A stretch of DNA of 64,000 nt from contig NC_080045.1 in the NCBI RefSeq assembly GCF_012489685.1, positions 64,874,722 to 64,938,721 on the forward strand, in the 5' to 3' direction. The number at the start of each line of letters is the position of its first letter. Position 1 is the first letter of the stretch. The notes under the pieces were generated by a model, which saw nothing but the letters and a program-made list of their open reading frames with translations, did not search any database and had not been told where the DNA came from. The translations under genes and the position numbers were made by a program. This document shows positions 1 through 11,266 of the stretch, one piece after another. This DNA is from Lotus japonicus (Eukaryota > Streptophyta > Magnoliopsida > Fabales > Fabaceae).

Positions 1-497
1 TACAAATTTTCATTTTCATGTAAAATGTTTCTCCCCGTGAGATCTCGTAACTCTAATTTGTTAGCACTAATAAATTCATGTCATAATTTTATAGTACATA
101 TGTATTAATATTTTGTATTCCTCTTACTTTTCTTATTATCAAATTATTATAGTTATATACTTATATAAATATACACTCTTAAAATTTTGAAAATAATACT
201 AAAGTTAATTATATTAAATTTATTCTATTAAAATAATATCAATTAATTAGTTTAGAATATAATGATGGTATAAAAAAAGTATAATGATACTTTTTATATA
301 AAACAAAATCTCACGTAGATAGCATTATAGTACTTTAAAATTAAAACATACAATTGAAAATTATACGCAAATACAAACAACAACCACTTTTAGGTTTCAG
401 AGCAGACTTAAATGCAAATCATCTTACTCAATGGATTCTCATTTATCAGAGAAACAAAATCTTATAAATTTCATAAATCAATATAGAAGGGGAAATT
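1..497. other. AT-rich intergenic DNA, no gene seen
   Basis: I see no coding exon, RNA gene or clear terminal repeat here. The sequence is over 70% A+T with scattered poly-A and poly-T runs. It ends at the Helitron-like terminus at 498. Confidence 0.5.
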
Positions 498-528
498 CTA
501 GTGTTTTTTTACCCGCGCGTTGCACGGG
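498..528 (-). mobile_element. Helitron-like 3' terminus (hairpin plus CTAG)
   Basis: Read on the minus strand, a GC-rich imperfect hairpin (plus strand cccgcgcgttgcacggg, 512-528) is followed by about ten mostly A residues and then CTAG. A short hairpin about ten bases before CTRR is the classic 3' end of plant Helitrons. Three similar termini occur at 2017, 28200 and 29281. The element would extend to higher coordinates. I could not find its 5' end, and the base after CTAG is A rather than the usual T, so this may be a decayed copy. Confidence 0.45.
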
Positions 529-592
529 GAATATGTCTATCGTATTTGATACATCAATCAATTATTTGATTATTTAAAATATATTAAACAAC

Positions 593-905
593 ATATGAAA
601 TAGAAGGGTCTCAAATGCTAAGCAAAGTGGACCAAAAGACTTGTCATCTAAGCCTGATTGAGATCAAGATGAAATCGTTTCACATTTTTCATGAACATGA
701 AAACAATGACACAAATAATAGATATAAGGAATCACCAATAAAGCAAACGATAAACACATATTATGGGAAAAAAAAGGATGTGATAATAACACTAATCAGG
801 ATTGTAAAAGATAAATCATAAAGTATGACATCATTTTGTGTTTATACCAAGTCATCCAAGTTTGAGTCAATATTGCAAGGTACCTACAAAATTTATGAAA
901 TATAT
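593..905. repeat. Direct duplication, copy 1 (partner at 1505-1737)
   Basis: The segment from the atagaagggtct motif to the caaaatttatgaaatatat motif recurs at 1505-1737 with substitutions and an internal deletion of about 80 bp. Shared landmarks include gaatcaccaataaag and agataaatcataaagtatgac. Neither copy has a convincing reading frame. It is probably internal sequence of a repeat family present twice. Confidence 0.6.
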
Positions 906-907
906 CG

Positions 908-1138
908 GAATTTTTTTTTTGGTTTGTTTGCTCTGTCCTGTTTTCTTTCCGACACTTTCTAGGTTTTCCTATCTTTCTGTCTTTGGGTTTCTTCTGTTTG
1001 GTTTTTGTCTGGCTCGATCTTTGGGTGTACTTTCGGGTTTTTTCCGCCGGTGTTGGTTGGTTTGTATTTCCTGCTTAAGAGTTTGCTCTCAAGCCTTTTG
1101 ATGTTATATATATATATATTTATCTTTCAAAAAAAAAA
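908..1138 (+). mobile_element. LINE 3' end with poly(A), 5'-truncated
   Basis: A T-, G- and C-rich stretch resembling the 3' untranslated region of plant L1-type LINEs ends in a TA-repeat and an A10 run at 1129-1138. It sits at the end of duplication copy 1 and is absent from copy 2, so it looks like an insertion. The open frame through it (838-1101) is low-complexity and not credible as a gene. I did not find a convincing target-site duplication. Confidence 0.4.
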
Positions 1139-1504
1139 GTTTGACTTTTTTATTAGTAGTTTGTCAACACTACTTTAGTTGCATATAATAATAAAATGTG
1201 TAAGAAATATATATTGATTCGTCTACTTGAAATTTGTCTTCTAAAGGAGAAGAGCCGAAATATATAGGGAGTTTATGATCTTTTATAGTATATCAAGTAA
1301 CAATTTTGTGTCTAAGGGTGACGACTGTCCTATTACCACAACGTGATTCCACCCTTAGTACATTCATTAAAAAATTATTCTTTTTTTGAAAATGGAAGAA
1401 ATAGCACGTGATTCTTTTTCAAAAAATTCAACGTGTCAATACATTAGATAACAACTGTGATTCTGTTACATATTTAATTTAAAAAAAAAGTGATTATTAA
1501 ACAA

Positions 1505-1737
1505 TAGATGAAATAGAAGAGTCTGAAATGCTAAGGAAAGTGGACAAAAAAGAATCACCAATAAAGTAGATGATAAATACATATTAATCATGGAAAAAAA
1601 AAAGAACGTGATAGTAGCACAAATCTGAATTGTGAAAGATAAATCATAAAGTATGACCTCATTTTTTTTATTTCAAGTCATCCATGTTTGAGCCAATATT
1701 GCAGGGTGCCTACAAAATTTAAGATATATATCAGACT
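1505..1737. repeat. Direct duplication, copy 2
   Basis: This is the partner of 593-905, in the same orientation. It lacks the middle part of copy 1 and the LINE tail. It marks a tandem-like duplication of non-coding repeat sequence. Confidence 0.55.
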
Positions 1738-2016
1738 TTGTACATACTTGTTTTAATCAATAAAGAATTATTTCATTGTAAGGGAAAATAGAACGAACCT
1801 TAAACCGACAATAATATTTTTGCATCAGATGTTCATCAACTTATAAGATGTCATAGACATCATGTTAACAATGAAATAAAGTTAGGTCACTTGGAAGTCA
1901 GTTTGTATTAAAAAAACTATTAAGATAAAAAATTAAACTAACCACTCATATGTTCTCAAAAACTTCTTGGTAGACAACATTGCGCTTGGAGTTTGAAACT
2001 ACCCCTTGTTTATCCC
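1738..2016. other. AT-rich spacer, no gene seen
   Basis: There are no exons or clear repeats beyond short AT runs. The stretch ends at the next Helitron-like terminus. Confidence 0.4.
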
Positions 2017-2045
2017 CTAGTGTTTTTTACCCGTGCGTTGCACGG
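2017..2045 (-). mobile_element. Helitron-like 3' terminus with perfect hairpin
   Basis: Plus-strand ctag at 2017-2020 is followed by a T-rich spacer and a perfect 6-bp stem, 3-nt loop hairpin: CCGTGC at 2031-2036, GTT, GCACGG at 2040-2045. On the minus strand this reads hairpin, A-rich spacer, CTAG, the hallmark of a Helitron 3' end. The body would lie to the right, possibly as far as the A-rich array at 4190-6995, but that join is inference. Confidence 0.5.
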
Positions 2046-4189
2046 CAAATTGATTGTTGGAGTTGACATTAATAAAAAATATAACAAAAATGTGATGAGT
2101 ATAGAGAAATACGTGTGGTATAGACTAAATTATATAAGTTGTTTGTATGAGAGCTGTGATAGTAGATAAAGAATGACGTAGATTCTCTCCCATCGTTGGG
2201 TTAAATAGAGAATAAGAGAGGGAATTAGTTTGCCATGAATTGACATTTAAATAAAAATAAAAATATCAAAATATAAAAACAATGATAGGCTTAATAAATT
2301 AATAAGATTACTCCCTCCCAATAACCAAAAAAATTAATAAGATTACAATTGGAAAGCTAAAAAAATTGATCAAACTTTGTTCTATGTCTACTTAAAATGA
2401 GAAGATTGAAAAAATACATTGGACCCACAAAATCTGCCCCTTTATCTCTCATCCCTTGCCAATCAAACACACTAACTCTTATCTCTCTCTCCTCTATTTC
2501 TCTCTTCTCTTTCACTACCATATCAAACAAAGCATTAGAGAACCTAGTTGAATAGTTTAGCAAGGCTATAACAAAATGGCATAGGAGTTCTTGGAAAATA
2601 ATTTTAAAATTTCTTTAAATTATTTTTCAAATCTTATCCAATATAGCTTTTGTTTGAAAGTAACATATCCACTTCATTAGCATTCTTTGTGTGCAATCAC
2701 CCTCCTCTCTCTCTCTGTCTCTCTATTCTCCTGCCTACAACTCATTTCCTTCTTCTAGCTTCTCATACCTTATTTCAAGTAGTGCCTTGATTTCTTTAAG
2801 GCATTTGATTCAAATTAGCCTAATTGAACCAACCAAAACACATAAAGAATAAAATTAAAAACAGACACATAAGTAGCTTCAAACCAATACATTAATCTTA
2901 TGAATCAAATGCTAGACATAAAGAACTTTTAACTAAAAGGATTCATTCTCCTACCTCAGAAATTAAAAGCATTAAGCCACATGCTTTTCCTTCCCAAACT
3001 CTATCTCGAGCCTTTAATGTACTTCAACAATTCTTCTCTAATTTTTTTTTGAAATCTCCTGCATTCTTCATTCCTTAGCATAGTCTGAGAAAACAAATCA
3101 TAATATGTCTTAGATCAAGAAAATCATTTCAACCTACAATATTATATCAAGAAACTGATTTTGGAGCAACACGCGTAGGTAGATTGGCGGAACCATCACC
3201 TATAACCCGAGTCAAAATAAGATTAGACATAAACAAAACTATGCAAAGAAGGAATTTGAAGAGGAAAAGGGAGAATGCTCACCACTTTTTCCGGCCAGCT
3301 CTCCAATTGAGTCATGGAACGTGACAAAGAGGGGAGTCGAAGCCATCATTATAAATTTAGTAAGGAGTAGTAGTAAATCTTCTTTCAAAATATAATTTAT
3401 TTAAATCTTAGATAATTAGGGAAAATCTTTTAAAATTCAGGTTTCAAGATAAAATAGCACAACATAAGAGAGGCTATCTAACAAATTGACAATAAAAACA
3501 AAACAAAATCTTTAAAAAATATTTAATAAAAATACGATAAAAATTCGGATTTTTTTTAGAGTATTAATTAATTTAAGATAAAAATAAACAACCTAAATCC
3601 TAATTGATTTATACTCTAAAAATAACTCTAAAATAGAATAAAATATTTCCTGTAGAATCACATACAAAGGAGAATCAAAAAACATAAAGAACAAATCAAA
3701 ATATTGCAAAATTCCATATAGAATATTAAATGGACTCACCATCCATGGCTTCCAAAGAATCTCTTTTGGTGGAATATCTATAAAAAAAAACCTGAAGAAA
3801 AGAATTTGAAATTAGCATGGCAAGTGATGAACGAAATTGACCTTGAAGTCAAACATGAGTGAATGAAAGTTAAAGGTAAAGTAAAACAAAATTGAAAAAA
3901 ACCATAACATATTATGCAAGCAAAGGAAGAAAATAATTTGAAACCTCCATCTGCAACCTTCCCAATCAGTCCAAGGCAGCAAATCGGAGGGATGCGAATG
4001 CAAGTCGATGGCAAAGTGGTTCCGTTGAGAGATGAGACGATTTTGTGGGGTGGTTCCGTTCAGTGGAGAGATGAGATGAAAATTGCATCGAGGAGATGAA
4101 TTCCAGGGAGGAGATAGTGGAGGTAGGCAGGGTTTTAAGAGGATTTTTGCTGATGGGATGTATTATTGATTTAAATCACTTATCACAGA
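2046..4189. other. Gene-free repeat interior
   Basis: The sequence is AT-rich and includes CT-rich patches (about 2430-2520 and 2700-2760). The short open frames here have no recognisable domains. It may be the body of the non-autonomous Helitron-like element ending at 2017. The segment 3914-4099 is less AT-rich but the frame matches nothing I know. Confidence 0.35.
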
Positions 4190-6959
4190 TTTTATATTAA
4201 GATAAAAACTCATAAAATCAGGAATTAATTAAAAATCCGAAAATTCAATAAAAATACCATAAAAAAAAGAAATAATAATATAAATTAAGATAAAATACAG
4301 AATAAAAATACATAAATCCTAATCAAATCTAAAATTTAAAAATGTACTAAATAAAAATAGATAAAAACTATCAAAATCTAGCAAATCACAATAAAAACTC
4401 ATAAAATCCGGAATTAATTAAAAATCCGAAAATTCAATAAAAATAGAGTAAAATACACTCACCCCCCTCAAGGTTTGTAAGAATGACACTCCACCCCATT
4501 CTTTTTTTAAATCTACACTCCACTCCATTTTTTATAAAGGCAAAATTTAGCGACGAAAACAAATTCGTCACTAATAAAAAATAATTACTAATTAGTTAAA
4601 ATTTAAATAAGTTTAATGCATATACACTATCATACATTAATTTATGAAAATAATTTTCCTGAATTAAATTTAAAAAAACAATCCACTCTGTCGGTTAAGT
4701 CCACGTCCCATCTGTCTCCAAATCATATTTCTCACCACAAACGGTCACCACCAAGCCTTTGCTCCCTTTAACACGACGGCCACTGTCCCAGAATGTGAAA
4801 CCCCATGGCACCACCATGCATCAAAGTTTTGTTGCGACCTGAACCACAGAACGTGAATCGCACATTCCCAAAGCTACCTGTTCAACTACTTCTTGTGAAC
4901 TTCACCCCCTTTAAGTTGCGAGCGAACGCTCTGTTGGTTTAAGATGTCGTTGGATTTTGTTAAAAGCGGTGCTCCACCGCATCGTTGGGTTCTAATAACC
5001 TCCGATCCACTTCATATTTCTTAATTTTGTTTCTCTATTTTCTTCACCCATTTGTCTTGCTTTTTGGGTATACAATCCAATTTTCAAAATTTGAGGTATA
5101 AAGAGATTATTTTGATTAAAATTGAATTATTACCAAATATGAAAACACAAGCATGTTTCCCTATGTTCGAGATATGGTTTGTAAACCGGTCGGGTGTGCT
5201 ATTGCAGAATTTGCATTGTGAATTTATGGAGGAAGACCGCGATTGAGAGAATGAGGAGGACTGTGATGTTTTCATTTTTAAATTTGTTGGATTATATTGA
5301 AAATATTTTTTGAAATTATTGATTAACAATTTAAATAATAACTTATTATTAATGAAGAATATTTTTCGTCACTAAATTTGCATCTATATAAAATGGGGTG
5401 GGGTGTAGATTTTAGACAAGAATGGGGTGGAGTGTAATTCTAACAAACCTTGAGAGGGGTGAGTGTACTTTACTCATAAAAATACCATAAAAATGAATTA
5501 ATACTCTAAAAATAAATAAAAAATAAATTAAGATAAAATCAAGAAATAAAAAACCTAAATCCTAATCAAATCTAAAATTTAAAAATGTATTTTTTATTAA
5601 TGAGAAATAAGGTAAGGAAAAATCAGGGCACATGTGGCAAGTGGGGCCAAGGAGAAATAGCTTACATGTAAAATATTAGGTGAGAATTAATCTGGGAGCG
5701 ACACGTCATTAACTTGACATGTGAGAGCGACACGTCATGCTAGAAGTTGTTCTTTTCTAATATATATAAAATTTAAAAATGTTCTAAATAAATATAGATA
5801 AAAACTATCAAAATCTAGCAAATCACAATAAAAACTCATAAAATCCGAAATTAATTAAAAATCCGAAAATTCAATAAAAATACCATAAAAAATAATTAAT
5901 ACTCTAAAAATAAATAATAATATAAATTAAGATAAAATACAAAAATAAACAACATAAACCCTAATCAAATCTAAAATTTAAAAATGTACTAAATAAAAAT
6001 AGATAAAAACTATCAAAATCTAGTAAATCACAATAAAAACTCATAAAATCCGGAATTAATTAAAAATCCGAAAATTCAATAAAAATACCATAAAAATTAA
6101 TTAATACTCTAAAAATAAATCAAAAATAAATTAAGATAAAATCAAGAAATAAAAAACCTAAATCCTAATCAAATCTAAAATTTAAAAATGTATTTTTTTA
6201 TTAAGGAGAAATAAGGTAAGTAAAAATCAGGGCACATGTGGCAAGTGGGGCCAAGGAGAAAGAGCTTACATGTAAAATATTAGGTGAGAATTAATCTGGG
6301 AGCGACACGTCACTAACTTGGCATGTGAGAGCGACACGTCATGCTAGAAGTTGTTCTTTTCTAATATATATAAAATTTAAAAATGTTCTAAATAAATATA
6401 GATAAAAACTATCAAAATCTAGCAAATCACAATAAAAACTCATAAAATCCGAAATTAATTAAAAATCCGAAAATTCAATAAAAATACCATAAAAAATAAT
6501 TAATACTCTAAAAAAAATAATAATATAAATTAAGATAAAATACAAAAATAAACAACATAAACCCTAATCAAATCTAAAATTTAAAAATGTACTAATTAAA
6601 AATAGATAAAAACTATCAAAATCTAGCAAATCACAATAAAAACTCATAAAATCCGGAATTAATTAAAAATCCGAAAATTCAATAAAAATACCATAAAAAT
6701 TAATTAATACTCTAAAAATAAATCAAAAATAAATTAAGATAAAATCAAGAAATAAAAAACCTAAATCCTAATCAAATCTAAAATTTAAAAATGTATTTTT
6801 TTATTAAGGAGAAATAAGGTAAGTAAAAATCAGGGTACATGTGGCAAGTGGGGCCAAGGAGAAAGAGCTTACATGTAAAATATTATGTGAGAATTAATCT
6901 GGGAGCGACACGTCACTAACTTGGCCTGTGAGAGCGACACGTCATGCTAGAATTTATTC

Positions 6960-6990
<31 letters not shown>

Positions 6991-6995
6991 TTGAA
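4190..6995. repeat. A-rich tandem array with ~603-bp higher-order units
   Basis: Near-identical blocks repeat with a period of 603-604 bp: the motif agcgacacgtca starts at 5697, 6301 and 6904. Within each unit an A-rich sub-block (marker aaaaatccgaaaattcaat) recurs at roughly 210- and 400-bp spacing. Each unit also holds a less AT-rich stretch with two copies of GACACGTCA. The left part is interrupted by the Mutator-like element at 4446-5475. A related family lies in inverse orientation at 61640-62790. Association with Helitron-like termini suggests a Helitron-derived array, but this is not proven. Confidence 0.7.
4437..5484. mobile_element. Mutator-like non-autonomous element with 9-bp TSD
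   Basis: The element spans 4446-5475 (1030 bp) and is flanked by the perfect 9-bp direct repeat ATAAAAATA at 4437-4445 and 5476-5484. Its ends are long terminal inverted repeats of roughly 110 bp, starting GAGTAAAATACACTCACC at left and GAGTAAAGTACACTCACC on the opposite strand at right, with a further matching stretch carrying a CACTCCACCCCATTCTT motif. A 9-bp duplication with long inverted repeats is diagnostic of MULEs. No transposase frame is present. The interior (about 4680-5000) is less AT-rich and could be captured host sequence. It landed inside the A-rich array, so it is younger than that array. Confidence 0.8.
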
Positions 6996-7491
6996 ACTAG
7001 TGATATTGTTTACACGTAAAAGTAAATATATTACCTATAAAAAGAACGTAAAAGTAAAAAAAAAAATATATCTCACGCCAAATGTCTAAAGCTTACCTGG
7101 ATCTGTATAACTACTAACTAACACAAAATTAATTAGTTATGATGACGTATGCCGTAAACTGAAAGCATAAGTGGATTTATCATGCTAATCACTTAGTTAA
7201 TACTAATAGGTTCCAAATCACTCAGGTAAATAGAGAATAAAATTATCACACTTTAAAGTGAGCCAATAATTTATTGACATGTGTCATGAGCTAGAACTTT
7301 CTAAGACACGTGTCAAGATATTATTTAGCCACCTATACTAGATTAGTTAAATCTTAGCTGAGTTATTAATAAACCCTATAAATCAAGGTTATATAAGTTA
7401 ATTTGTTATTGGTGCATTCCTTATTTCCTTTAGTTTCCGTTTTCCATTCTCTTCTACGGTACTAGCTAGGGCAACTTGTGAGGTTTAAGCT
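6996..7491 (+). promoter_or_regulatory. Upstream and promoter region of the MYB gene
   Basis: This stretch lies between the A-rich array and the MYB start codon. TATA-like sequences cctataaatc (about 7374-7383) and ttatataagtt (about 7389) lie about 100 bp before the ATG, a normal distance for a plant core promoter with a short 5' leader. It is followed by a CT-rich leader (7425-7460). Specific factor sites were not assigned. Confidence 0.45.
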
Positions 7492-10388
7492 ATGGAATTT
7501 GAAACTCCATACCACCCTTGTTTCATTCCAAATGAGTTTTCTCAAGAGGGACACAATGTAAAATGGACTACAGAAGAAAAAAACTCGTTGGAATATGCTC
7601 TTGCTTTATTTGATGAGGATACACCTGATCGATGGGTGAACGTGGCATCTGCAATCCCAACAAAATCGGTCTTTGATGTGATTAGGCACTATAATTCTTT
7701 TAAGTTGGAGATGGTTGGAGAAGGAAGCAGAAAGAAGTCTTCTACTGTTATTAAGAGTACTTCTGGGAATGAGAGGAAGAAACGAGTACTCCATTGGACA
7801 GAAGAGGAACACAAGTGAGTTTCTTTATCATAACCTTGATTTTTTTTTTATAATTTTTTTTTAAAGTTTCACATTCCCCTTAAATGGTTCGGGAAAGAAT
7901 AGGTAAAAGATTTTTGTATTGAGATTATTGAAAATAATTCTTGATCATATTTCATCATTAATGATTATATCACACAAGAAACTCAACTACGTCAAATAGT
8001 CTCTTTAAAAAAAAAAAAAAACTACGTCAAATAGTCATTACGTATTAGTACTTCAATATTGTCCTATTGTTTTTTTTATTGGACTGTTATGCTATGTTGC
8101 GTTGTCAATCTGCTAGCCTATTAGCCACACTACAATTTGATGGAAGTTTCAGTAAATTAAATTTTAACTAGATTTAATTGCTTTTTCCTCTAAATTTAGA
8201 CTATAATTAGGGCCGGTGCAACACTAAATGAGACCTAAAACAAATTTTAAAGTGAGTTGTTTTACCTAAAAAAAATATTTAGTAAACAAAAAATTCAGGG
8301 GCTTTTTTGTCTTAGTGAAAAAAACTTGGAGAATTTTTTTTAGGGCCTAAAGCCCTTGTATGAGTCGCTTTACCCTTAGGGCGACCTTTACTATAATTGA
8401 TTTTGGTCCCCTAGTTTTTTCCCCTCTACTTCTAAAATTAGGTAAATTTGGTCACTCTCTTAATTTTCATGCGCATAAAATTATAAAATCTTTATTTTCT
8501 TTTTCAAATATTTTGGAGGTGTATGGTGAATTAGATATATAATACAATTTTCAAAGTTTTTTTGAACTCACAATTTTAAAAGTTTAAAAATAAAACAAGT
8601 TAGTGAAAACTTGTTAAATTTTAAAGGATACGAGATTAATTATGGGTTACAGAGGTAGGAAACTGATTTTTTAATTTTTTGATTGAAATTTAATATTTTG
8701 ATTTATCAATTTTGATGGAATTATCGTCCACAATAATTTAATTGTTTCAATTTATGAAAAACTTTTCTTAAAAGAATGAGATTTTTAGAGTTTTATGTAG
8801 AATAATAATAATGATGAACTTAATTTGCAATCATTAAAAAAGTCAAGGGACTAAATCTGTTCAAAAGATTATTGAGGGACTAAAATGATCTATTATGTTA
8901 AGCTTATTTTTAATTAGGGCCCGTTTGGTGTGACGTATAGTATAAGGCCTGATAGTATAAGGCCTGATAGTATTAGGCCTGATAGTATAAGCCCTGATAA
9001 TTTTCTTATACTATACAGCGTTTGGACATACACTGTATAATTTACCATATCGCTTAAATTAATGCAATTTTATGTTTAATGAAGTATTGAATAATGATAT
9101 AAAATAAAAATCAAATATGGAGGTGATTATAACGGTGGTGGCGGTGGTGATGGAAGTAGTGGTAGGTTGGTGGTGGTGGTGGCAATGGTGGTAGGTTGGT
9201 GTTGGTGGCGGTGATGGTGACAGTGGAGATAGGTTGGTGGTGGTGGTGGCAGCGATGGTGGTTGTGGTGGTGGTGATGATAGGGTGGTGGTGGTGGTAAG
9301 GCGGTGGCGGCTACAGTGGAGGGTGGAGGCAATGGTGGTGGTGGTGGCGGCGATAGGGTGGTGGTTGTGGTGTCGGTGGTGGCAGCGATGGTGGTTGTGG
9401 TGTTGGCGACGATAGAGTGTGGTGGTGGTAGTAAGGCGGTGGCGGCTTAGTAGGGTGGTGGTGACGGTGGAGGGTGGAGGCAATGGTGGTGGTGGTGGTG
9501 GTGGCGATAGGGTGGTGGTTGTGGTGTCGGTGGTGGCGGCGATTATGGTGGTGGTGGCGATAGGGTTGTGGTGGCGGCGATTATGGTGGTGGTGGCGGTA
9601 GGGCGGCGGTGGTGGTGGTGGTGGCAACACCAGTGGTGACGGTAGGGCGGTGGTGGCGGCGGCGGCGGTGATCGGATGGTGGTGGTGGTGGTGGTGGTGC
9701 CAATGGTGGTGTAAGTTGGCAGCAATAGAGGGTGGTGGTGATGGTGACAATGGATAAACTCATAATGTATTGTATAAGCTTATACTATCATGCCTAATAC
9801 GGCGTGCCAAACGAGCCCTTAGATTAGTTAGATTCTATTTATGCAGTTTCAACCTATTTTTTTAGGTCATAAGTTTGATGTGAATTCTTTATGTATTGAA
9901 TTTGCAGACGTTTTTTGGAGGGACTTCTAAAATGTGGCAAAGGGAGATGGAGAGATATTGCTCAGAAGTTTGTATTCACAAAAACTCCAACTCAAGTGGC
10001 AAGTCATGCTCAAAAGTACTACATTAGGCAAAATCGCAATATCCATGATATCAAAAGGAGAGCTAGTATTAATGATATCACCACTCTTATTATCAGTGAA
10101 ACTATCACACCATCACCGGATGATCAAGACAAGTCTCTTCCATTTCAAGAGTCTCAAATAATGTTCTCACCGCATGATCAGAAGCAAACTAGCATCCAAG
10201 AAGTGCAGGACGATGATATTGAGGAACTCTTGAATATAACTGAAGAGTCTCAAATAATGCCCTCACCGCATGATCAGAAACAAACTAGCATCCAAGAAGT
10301 GCAGGACGATGATATTGAGGAATTCTTGAACATAACTGAAGTTGCAGCTGCGCAAAATGGATTCCAGATTGACTCTTTTTGGGATTAG
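7492..10388 (+). CDS. DIVARICATA-like two-domain MYB transcription factor
   Basis: There are two exons, 7492-7814 and 9908-10388, coding for 267 aa. The split Lys codon (AA|A) is restored exactly by a GT-AG intron. Exon 1 encodes an N-terminal SANT/MYB domain (about residues 20-75, KWTTEEKNSLEYAL ... RWVNVA). The second MYB domain starts in exon 1 (HWTEEEHK) and continues in exon 2 (RFLEGL ... GKGRWRDIA), ending in SHAQKYY, the plant SHAQKYF-class motif that replaces the third Trp region. The family is nuclear, DNA-binding (often I-box/GATAA-type sites) and acts in development or stress. The C-terminus holds two near-identical 32-residue acidic repeats. The ATG is the first in frame after the leader. 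The intron contains a large transposon. Family assignment is confident; the exact orthologue is not. Confidence 0.9.
8914..9821. mobile_element. PIF/Harbinger-like non-autonomous element in MYB intron
   Basis: The element is 8917-9818 (902 bp), flanked by TTA on both sides (8914-8916 and 9819-9821), the 3-bp target duplication of PIF/Harbinger elements. Terminal inverted repeats read GGGCCCGTTTGG at left and GGGCTCGTTTGG on the opposite strand at right, with further imperfect match inward. Next to the left end the unit TAAGGCCTGATAGTA is repeated four times. The interior is almost entirely a GGT/GGC minisatellite. No transposase is encoded, so any movement would need an autonomous partner. 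Confidence 0.8.
9121..9750 (+). repeat. GGT/GGC-rich minisatellite, ~630 bp
   Basis: The plus strand is dominated by GGTGGT, GGTGGC and GGTGGTTGT units with occasional GATAGG spacers. Higher-order units of about 60-100 bp (ggtggtggcggcgat) recur. Strand asymmetry is extreme (G-rich top, C-rich bottom). It gives long open frames on both strands (poly-Val/Gly and poly-Pro/His/Thr), which are repeat artefacts rather than genes. Such G-rich runs could form G-quadruplex structures in DNA or in the unspliced MYB transcript. Confidence 0.9.
10149..10340 (+). repeat. 96-bp in-frame tandem duplication in MYB exon 2
   Basis: Two consecutive 96-bp units (10149-10244 and 10245-10340) differ at only about five positions. 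Each encodes 32 residues beginning ESQIM and ending NITE, rich in Asp and Glu. The frame is kept, so it is a recent coding duplication extending an acidic C-terminal region. Confidence 0.9.
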
Positions 10389-11266
10389 TTGTATTAATGC
10401 CAACAATAATGTTACATTCCTTCAAGTATATAATGACCTTTATTTTGTAACTTTTCATGTTTATCTCGTAGTCAAGGGTTAATTTGTCGCATGATCACAT
10501 GATGTTCCTCCCAGGAATTCTAACTTCAAGTTGCGTGAAAAAATTTAGCAATCATTGAATTTGCACTTTCATAAGATATAGCCACACTAATCAAACGCAA
10601 AACTATGAAATAAACTAAATAAATGATTCATAAAGATAAAATAATTTGATATGCCACAATTTTCAAACAGCTTTAGAATCCTAGTCATATGCATGTAAAG
10701 CCCTGTTCTCTTGCGATGGCCTGGTGGCTGTGATTTGAAGAGTTTAGCGATTTTTGGAAAGAAAGAATTTTTTTTTGAAGAAAAAGTGGATTTGGGTTCC
10801 TGGTGGTTTTGATGGTGGAAGAGAAAGAATGGTAGCTCTGTATTTAAATACTATTTTGGTCCCTTTAAATTATATCTCCAAATTCCGCCACCGATTACAT
10901 ATGAAGTAATATATGAAAATTATATGCAACAAATCATTTGGTTTGTTTAAATGTGTCACACTCTGTATTAGTGATCTGATCCTGTACTTAATCTCAATCT
11001 GTAATGTAACATAGGTCAAGAGGGGCCATGTGTAAGTTCTTGTATAGATACACATGTCTTCTTACTTTTTTCTTTTCTTTCTTAACATATCTTATTATAA
11101 TCTTCAATCAAAGCTCATTACCCTGGTAGTTGGAACAAGATCACACATCTTCAAATAAAATATTCTATCACTAAATGCTTCTGCCAAAATCAAGTTTAAT
11201 TTTGAGACATGTACATGATCTATTATAAATATACAAGGGTAAAAAAAAGCAAGTTCATCTATCCTC
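10389..11266. other. Intergenic region between MYB and the next small gene
   Basis: The first part is presumably the MYB 3' UTR. I see no conserved frame. A patch at 10700-10830 is less AT-rich but shows no domain or repeat that I recognise. Confidence 0.4.

Noticed and set aside
838..1101. Open frame with hydrophobic residues
   Set aside because: It lies in the T-rich 3' end of a LINE; composition alone explains the apparent membrane segments.
4190..6995. CRISPR-like regular spacing
   Set aside because: Units are ~603 bp, AT-rich and in plant DNA; there are no short repeats with unique spacers and no cas genes.
9127..9750. Long minus-strand frame rich in Pro, His and Thr (207 codons) and its overlapping relatives
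   Set aside because: It is a direct reading of the GGT/GGC minisatellite; similar frames exist on both strands, with no non-repeat domain.
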